From positions 78,380 through 142,379 of the forward strand of contig NZ_JARAMP010000013.1 in the NCBI RefSeq assembly GCF_028802875.1: 64,000 bases of DNA, given 5' to 3'. The DNA is from Seohaeicola sp024304985. Its GTDB lineage: Bacteria; Pseudomonadota; Alphaproteobacteria; Rhodobacterales; Rhodobacteraceae. The position numbers and the translations under genes were made by a program. Position 1 is the stretch's first letter. Each line of letters opens with the position of its first letter. The notes below the pieces were generated by a model. The model worked only from the letters and a program-made list of their open reading frames with translations, was not told where the DNA came from and searched no databases. Positions 60,074 to 64,000 of the stretch are shown here, in pieces.

Positions 60074-61168
60074 TCAGAGGTCCGGGCCGGTGGCGGTCCA
60101 GATGCGGTCGCGGGCCACGGACATGGACTTGAGGATGGCATGGGCGCTGTCGCCGGGTTTGAGGTCCAGCGTGGCGCAGGCGCGGCGGGTGATGCGGATC
60201 AGGATATCCTCGGAGCCGATGGCGAGATGGACCACCGCGCCCGGTCCTTCGCCCTGATGGATGCGGGTGATGGTGCCCGGCAGGATGTTCAGCGCAGAGA
60301 GACCCTCGGGCCGGGCGCGGGACAGGATCACCTCGTGGGCGAGGATGCGGACACGCAGGGTGGTTCCGGGCGCATCCTCGACCCGTGGCAGCCAGAGGGG
60401 ACCTGCGGCGGTGATGAGTTCGGTCAGCCCGTCGGCGTGATGCGTGACGACGCGGGCGGTGAGGGTCGAGGCTGCGGCCCGCGCGCCGACCGCCGCCGTA
60501 TCGCCCAGGACCTGTGCTGCGGGGCCCGTGGCGACCACGCGCCCCTGACGGAGCGCCACGACGGTGGTGGCCAGCCGCGCCACTTCGGGCAGGGCATGGC
60601 TGACATAGAGGATGGGCACCGCCACCTCGTCGCGCAGGCGTTCGAAATAGGGCAGGATCTCGGCCTTGCGCGCCTCGTCCAGCGCGGCCAGCGGTTCATC
60701 GGCGAGGATCAGTTTCGGCGCGGCCAGCAGGGCGCGGCCGATGGCGACGCGCTGTTTCTCGCCCCCCGACAGCGCACCGGGGCGGCGGTCCAGCAGATGG
60801 CCGATGCCCAGCATCTCGATCACGCGGGCGGGGTTTTCGTGGCGCGCATCGCGGGGGGCGAACCAGCGGCCGTAATGCAGGTTCTGCCGGACGGTCAGAT
60901 GGGGAAACAACCGGCCTTCCTGAAAGATATAGCCCAGCCTGCGGCGGTGTGGCGGCAGGATGCGGTGCGCTTGCGTGTCCAGCAGCACCCAGTCGTCCAC
61001 GGCGATGCGTCCCATGCGGGGGCGCAACAGACCCGCCATGGCATTGATCAGCGTGGTCTTGCCTGACCCAGACGGGCCGAACAGCACCGTCACGCCGGCA
61101 GGGGCCTCGAAGCTGACATCCAGATCGAAGCCGGGAAAGCCGTGGCGGATGGCGACAGACAGCGTCAT
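60074..61168 (-). CDS. modC: Molybdate ABC transporter ATPase
   Basis: 364 residues. Walker A GPSGSGKTTLINAM, ABC signature ALSGGEKQRVAIG, Walker B LILADEPLAALDEA; the C-terminal TOBE/Mop-like domain (LPRVEDAPGTTLRVRILAHEVILSRARPEGLSALNI) is diagnostic of ModC. Start overlaps modB stop by ATGA. Powers molybdate import with ModB. Confidence 0.94.
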   Translation of the reverse strand: MTLSVAIRHGFPGFDLDVSFEAPAGVTVLFGPSGSGKTTLINAMAGLLRPRMGRIAVDDWVLLDTQAHRILPPHRRRLGYIFQEGRLFPHLTVRQNLHYGRWFAPRDARHENPARVIEMLGIGHLLDRRPGALSGGEKQRVAIGRALLAAPKLILADEPLAALDEARKAEILPYFERLRDEVAVPILYVSHALPEVARLATTVVALRQGRVVATGPAAQVLGDTAAVGARAAASTLTARVVTHHADGLTELITAAGPLWLPRVEDAPGTTLRVRILAHEVILSRARPEGLSALNILPGTITRIHQGEGPGAVVHLAIGSEDILIRITRRACATLDLKPGDSAHAILKSMSVARDRIWTATGPDL

Positions 61169-61875
61169 GATCCGGCCACCATGCGGGCGACGCGACGGCC
61201 CACCACCTCGGACAGCAGCAGCGCGGCCATGGCGATGGCCACGGCGATGAGGACCAGACGGCTGGCCGCGTCCTCGCCGCCCGGCACCTGCAGAAAGGCG
61301 TAGATGGCGGAGGGAATGGTCTGCGTCTCGCCGGGGATGTTGGACACGAAGGTGATGGTGGCCCCGAATTCCCCCATCGCCTTGGCAAAGGCGAGGATCG
61401 CCCCCGCCACGATCCCCGGCAGGATCAGGGGCAGGGTGACGGTGGCAAAGACCCACAGCCGCGACGCGCCCAGCGTGCTGGCGGCGGCTTCCAGCTTGGG
61501 GTCCACCGCCTCGATCGCCAGACGGATGGCGCGCACCATCAGGGGAAAGGCCATGATCGCGGCGGCAAGGGCGGCCCCGGTCCAGCGGAAGGACAGCACG
61601 ATGCCGAACCATTGATCCAGAAACTGACCCACCATCCCGCGTCGTCCGAAGGTGATGAGCAGCAGATACCCAGTCACCACCGGTGGCAGGATCAGCGGCA
61701 GATGCACGATCCCGTTCAGGATCTGCTTGCCCGGAAACGACCAGCGCGCCAGTGCATAGGCGATGAAAATGCCCAAGGGCAGGCTGGCCAGCGTGGCCCA
61801 GAACGAGACCGACAGGCTGAGCCGGACGGCTTGCCATTCTGCCGGTCCCAGCCAGTTGGTCAGGGCATCAATCAT
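61165..61875 (-). CDS. modB: Molybdate ABC transporter permease
   Basis: 236 residues, about five helices. Family pattern: AEWQAVRLSLSVSFWATLASLPLGI, LILPPVVTGYLLLITFG, and the EAA loop EAVDPKLEAAASTLGASRLWVF, then IPGETQTIPSAIYAFLQVPGGE, characteristic of ModB. GAGGCAGGC precedes the start. Confidence 0.94.
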   Translation of the reverse strand: MIDALTNWLGPAEWQAVRLSLSVSFWATLASLPLGIFIAYALARWSFPGKQILNGIVHLPLILPPVVTGYLLLITFGRRGMVGQFLDQWFGIVLSFRWTGAALAAAIMAFPLMVRAIRLAIEAVDPKLEAAASTLGASRLWVFATVTLPLILPGIVAGAILAFAKAMGEFGATITFVSNIPGETQTIPSAIYAFLQVPGGEDAASRLVLIAVAIAMAALLLSEVVGRRVARMVAGS

Positions 61876-61902
61876 TCCGCGTGCCTGCCTCAGTCATCCG
61901 GG

Positions 61903-62673
61903 TCAGTCAAGCACGGTGAAGCCGTGATCCTGCCAGATCGCGCGGGCGCTGTCCGAGGCGAGGAAGGCGAGGAAGGCATGGGCCTGGGGGCTGTCGCTTT
62001 GCGCGGTGATCGCTGCGGGATAGGTGATCGGTGCGTGGCTGTCCGCCGGGAAGGTGCCGATGACCGTCACCCTGTCCTCGGCCGCCGCATCGGTGGCATA
62101 GACGATCCCCAAGGGGGCCTCGGCCCTGGCCACGAAAGCAAGGGCGGCGCGCACGTTGTCGGCCTGCGCGACCTGGGGGGCGACGGCATCCCAGAGCCCC
62201 AGATGGGTCAGCGCCGCCTTGCCATAGACGCCGGCGGGCACGGCATCGACCAGCGCCATGGCGAGCCGGCCGCCCCGCAGCAGCGCCGGCAGATCGAGGG
62301 TCGCGTCGAGGGTCACGGGGGGCGCGTCCGGCCCGTGGGCGATCAGCACCAGCCTGTTGCCGAGGATGTCGCGGCGGGTGCCGGGCTGCAGGTCGCCCGA
62401 GGCTGCGAGCGCCTCGATCCAGTCGGTGCTGGCCGAGATGAAGATATCGGCGGGCGCGCCTTGCTGGATCTGGCGCGCGAGGGAGGATGATCCGGCATAG
62501 GACAAGGTGGCGGTCTGGCCAGACTGTGCGGTCCAGGCGGCGGCGACGCGGTCCAGCGCGGTGGTCAGGCTGGCGGCGGCGAAGACGGTCACATCGGCCC
62601 CGGCGCGCAGGGGGGCGGCTGCGAGGGTCAGGGCCATCAGCGTGGCCAGAACCGGGCGGCGGGCGAGGGGCAT
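61903..62673 (-). CDS. modA: Molybdate-binding periplasmic protein
   Basis: 256 residues, signal peptide ends APLRAGAD. Ligand-binding loops: VFAAASLTTALDRVA, SYAGSSSLARQIQQGAPADIFISAS, and the late VVYATDA-like segment GIVYATDAAAEDRV with YPAAITAQSDSPQAHAFLAFL. Start has GGAGCC. First gene of modABC. A Mo-box-like palindrome lies in front. Confidence 0.94.
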   Translation of the reverse strand: MPLARRPVLATLMALTLAAAPLRAGADVTVFAAASLTTALDRVAAAWTAQSGQTATLSYAGSSSLARQIQQGAPADIFISASTDWIEALAASGDLQPGTRRDILGNRLVLIAHGPDAPPVTLDATLDLPALLRGGRLAMALVDAVPAGVYGKAALTHLGLWDAVAPQVAQADNVRAALAFVARAEAPLGIVYATDAAAEDRVTVIGTFPADSHAPITYPAAITAQSDSPQAHAFLAFLASDSARAIWQDHGFTVLD

Positions 62674-62688
62674 GAGGGGCTCCGGGTT

Positions 62689-62710
62689 GATATGGTCCGT
62701 GAAACATATC
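62689..62710 (-). promoter_or_regulatory. Mo-box-like operator before modA
   Basis: GATATG-N10-CATATC, an exact 6-bp inverted repeat with related flanking bases. It lies 16 nt upstream of the modA start and 28 nt past modE. ModE operators are ATATA-type palindromes with a similar span, so ModE repression of modABC is the reading. Confidence 0.6.
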
Positions 62711-62737
62711 GCAGGAGGGGACGGGCCGGGGCAAGCG

Positions 62738-63145
62738 TTATTTTCCGTCGGGAATATCCCTGTCCGGGGCCTCCGACAGCAGGGCGCGCAGGTCCTGCAG
62801 CCTGTCGGCACCGGCCGCGGCGGCCTCGACCTCGAACGCGCGGTAGAGCGCCAGCACGCGCCGCCCGTTGGGTGTCAGCACCGCCCCGCCGCCGCCCGTC
62901 CCGCCGCGCGTGCTGGAGACGAGCGGGTCGCGGAACATGGCGTTCAGGGTGCCGATCAACTCCCAGGCGCGCTTGTAGCTCATCCCCATCTCGCGCCCCG
63001 CCGCCGCGATGGAGCCGGTCCGGTCCAGCCGTTCCAGCAACTCGGCCTTGCCGGGGCCGATCATCTCGGCCTCGCCAAAGACGATGCGGATGCGCAGACG
63101 CGGATGCGCCGGGGTGTCAGGAGCAGTGTCGGGCGGCTGGCTCAT
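62738..63145 (-). CDS. modE: ModE-type winged-helix regulator (short form)
   Basis: 135 residues. The N-terminal ModE/LysR-type winged helix is clear: RIVFGEAEMIGPGKAELLERLDRTGSIAAAGREMGMSYKRAWELI and MFRDPLVSSTRGGTGGGGAVLT. The C-terminal tandem Mop domains that bind molybdate in E. coli ModE are missing; the protein stops after a 40-residue helical tail. So molybdate sensing must be indirect, or this form works with another protein. Directly upstream of modABC. Confidence 0.85.
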   Translation of the reverse strand: MSQPPDTAPDTPAHPRLRIRIVFGEAEMIGPGKAELLERLDRTGSIAAAGREMGMSYKRAWELIGTLNAMFRDPLVSSTRGGTGGGGAVLTPNGRRVLALYRAFEVEAAAAGADRLQDLRALLSEAPDRDIPDGK

Positions 63146-63192
63146 GCCCCCAGATGTGTCGGATCGGGGGGCATGTTGCAAGGGGGGTGCTA

Positions 63193-63876
63193 TTATTCGG
63201 GGTTGAAGAAGTAGGCTCCGAAGCGATGCCATTGAGAAGCTGTTAAAACGGCAGGCTCGGCCTCAAAGATTGCCATCCGCCCGACATGGCGCGTGGGTTT
63301 GCAGAACTCTTCGACCACATGGTAGCGGGGCCGGTCGCTGTAATCATCGAAAAGGATTGTGGTGGGTCGGTTGATGTGCATCAGGGTTGCAACGAAACAG
63401 GCCACTCGGAACCGTCCGTCGATCAGCACGACATCGGGATGGATCAGGGCAGGGTGCTGCCAGATCGACATGGGGTAGTTGATGAAGTGAAGGATCTTGC
63501 TGTTATCCACCGGATGACCCCATTCCTTGGTCTGGCCGATGTCAACGTGGGTCATGAATACCTTGCCCTTTGGCGGGTTGTGGTGGAACCAATCCTCCAT
63601 CTTCTTGCACCAGTCCCTGTCGCTTTCTGTCGAGAACACGGTTGTTCCCGACTGCTCGGCGGCCAAGATGGTGGAGCCCCCGGAACCGTATTCGACGATT
63701 GATTTTGGAGTTGAGTAAATGCCTTTGACAAATTTGGCAACTTCATCCGGTAAGGTAAGCTCCGGTTTGGGCGGCCTTAGCACAGAATTGCGTTGCGCAA
63801 GTATCTTCTGTCTTTCGGCGATGCGAGCCGACGATTCAACCTGAATCTTTCGTGATATTGCATCTACAGTTGCCAA
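63193..63876 (-). pseudogene. SAM-dependent methyltransferase-like gene, 5' end cut by IS
   Basis: The frame is open through the IS boundary; only a TTG 2 nt inside the end (63876) could start it. Core: IVEYGSGGSTILAAE (Rossmann glycine loop) then STESDRDWCKKME and LIHPDVVLIDGRFRVACFVATL, ILFDDYSDRPRYHVVEEFC. This resembles small methyltransferase/glycosyl-locus proteins. AT-richer than neighbours. The true 5' end is lost or displaced by the IS, so it is probably not functional as annotated, though 227 residues could still be made. Confidence 0.6.
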
Positions 63877-63877
63877 A

Positions 63878-64000
63878 GGCTCTGTTGCACAAATCGGCTG
63901 ATCGCCGAAGTTCCCCTTTCCCTGGACAGACTTATCCCACGGTCTCTGTGACGGGTATGCCGAGTGCGGTGTAGCCGTTCAGGATGGCGATGCGGACCTG
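63878..64000 (-). mobile_element. IS5/IS903-type insertion sequence, right end (partial)
   Basis: Terminal repeat GGCTCTGTTGCACAAATC at 63878-63895 matches the IS903-type end GGCTTTGTTGAATAAATC at 15 of 18 bases. The minus strand then encodes the C-terminus of its transposase. The rest of the element is past the window end. Confidence 0.8.
63932..64000 (-). CDS. IS transposase C-terminus (partial)
   Basis: Last 22 codons (QVRIAILNGYTALGIPVTET, then VG) then TAA; the LN-x-TxLGxP ending is the IS5/IS903 transposase type. The frame continues past base 64000. Confidence 0.75.
   Translation of the reverse strand, partial: QVRIAILNGYTALGIPVTETVG

Noticed and set aside
60074..61837. Apparent ModB-ModC fusion
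   Set aside because: N-terminal part is a shadow of modB in another frame; modC starts at 61168 with the usual 4-nt overlap.

Overview
The window is a dense, GC-rich (roughly two-thirds G+C by eye) chromosomal stretch from an alphaproteobacterium, almost certainly Rhodobacterales (Roseobacter/Rhodobacter/Paracoccus group). The evidence is the gene order proS-lolC-lolD, the ctaC-ctaB-small ORF-ctaG-ctaE-SURF1-thrC-M16 peptidase cluster, the Rhodobacterales form of the tad (Flp pilus) locus, and many family members typical of that order (DUF1194, DUF3047, DUF1178, EI-Ntr). No rRNA, tRNA or CRISPR array was recognised.

Layout. 1-6.3 kb: end of proS, lipoprotein-releasing ABC exporter lolCD, a DUF3047 protein, a small DMT permease with a thioesterase, and three tandem c-type cytochromes behind a near-perfect FNR box, facing a DUF1194 protein. 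6.4-11.9 kb: parE, two alpha/beta hydrolases and ppk2, the last with a perfect FNR box at class II spacing. 12-13.6 kb: DUF1007 protein plus NicO-type Ni/Co transporter. 13.6-26.1 kb: a complete-looking minus-strand tad operon (two Flp pilins, CpaB, CpaC, OmpA lipoprotein, TadZ, TadA, TadB, TadC, two TPR lipoproteins, prepilin peptidase) followed by an AAA ATPase. 26.5-34.5 kb: lytic transglycosylase, 3-oxoacid CoA-transferase, topA, dprA, tldD. 34.7-42.2 kb: aa3 cytochrome oxidase operon with a perfect FNR box upstream, running into thrC, an M16 peptidase and a GNAT. 42.3-49.8 kb: metabolic genes (FAD oxidase, apt, mtnP, flavin reductase, EcsC, cupin, aspartate dehydrogenase) and a 54-residue conserved-looking protein. 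50.3-51.0 kb: PRC-barrel protein with a 12-fold ATDAP repeat. 51.1-55.5 kb: lysC and ptsP, with three degenerate tandem copies of the ptsP 3' end interleaved with REP-like palindromes. 55.7-58.8 kb: a C-terminally shortened YbjN gene, a tyrosine integrase, two foreign-looking small genes and an SDR gene whose end is altered; this reads as a 2-kb remnant of an integrated element. 58.9-63.1 kb: DUF1178, NUDIX, and modE-modABC with a Mo-box-like palindrome before modA. 63.2-64 kb: a gene cut at its 5' end by an IS5/IS903-type insertion sequence that runs out of the window.

Themes. Three FNR-type sites (c-cytochrome cluster, ppk2, ctaC) suggest that oxygen response links electron transport and polyphosphate metabolism here. 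A 23-bp motif, GGATATTT-N3-GCAAGAAGAAAC, occurs five times, every time just downstream of a gene and in that gene's sense orientation; it is the least explained signal in the window. The ptsP-end array shows a mobile-palindrome-associated amplification of a gene terminus.
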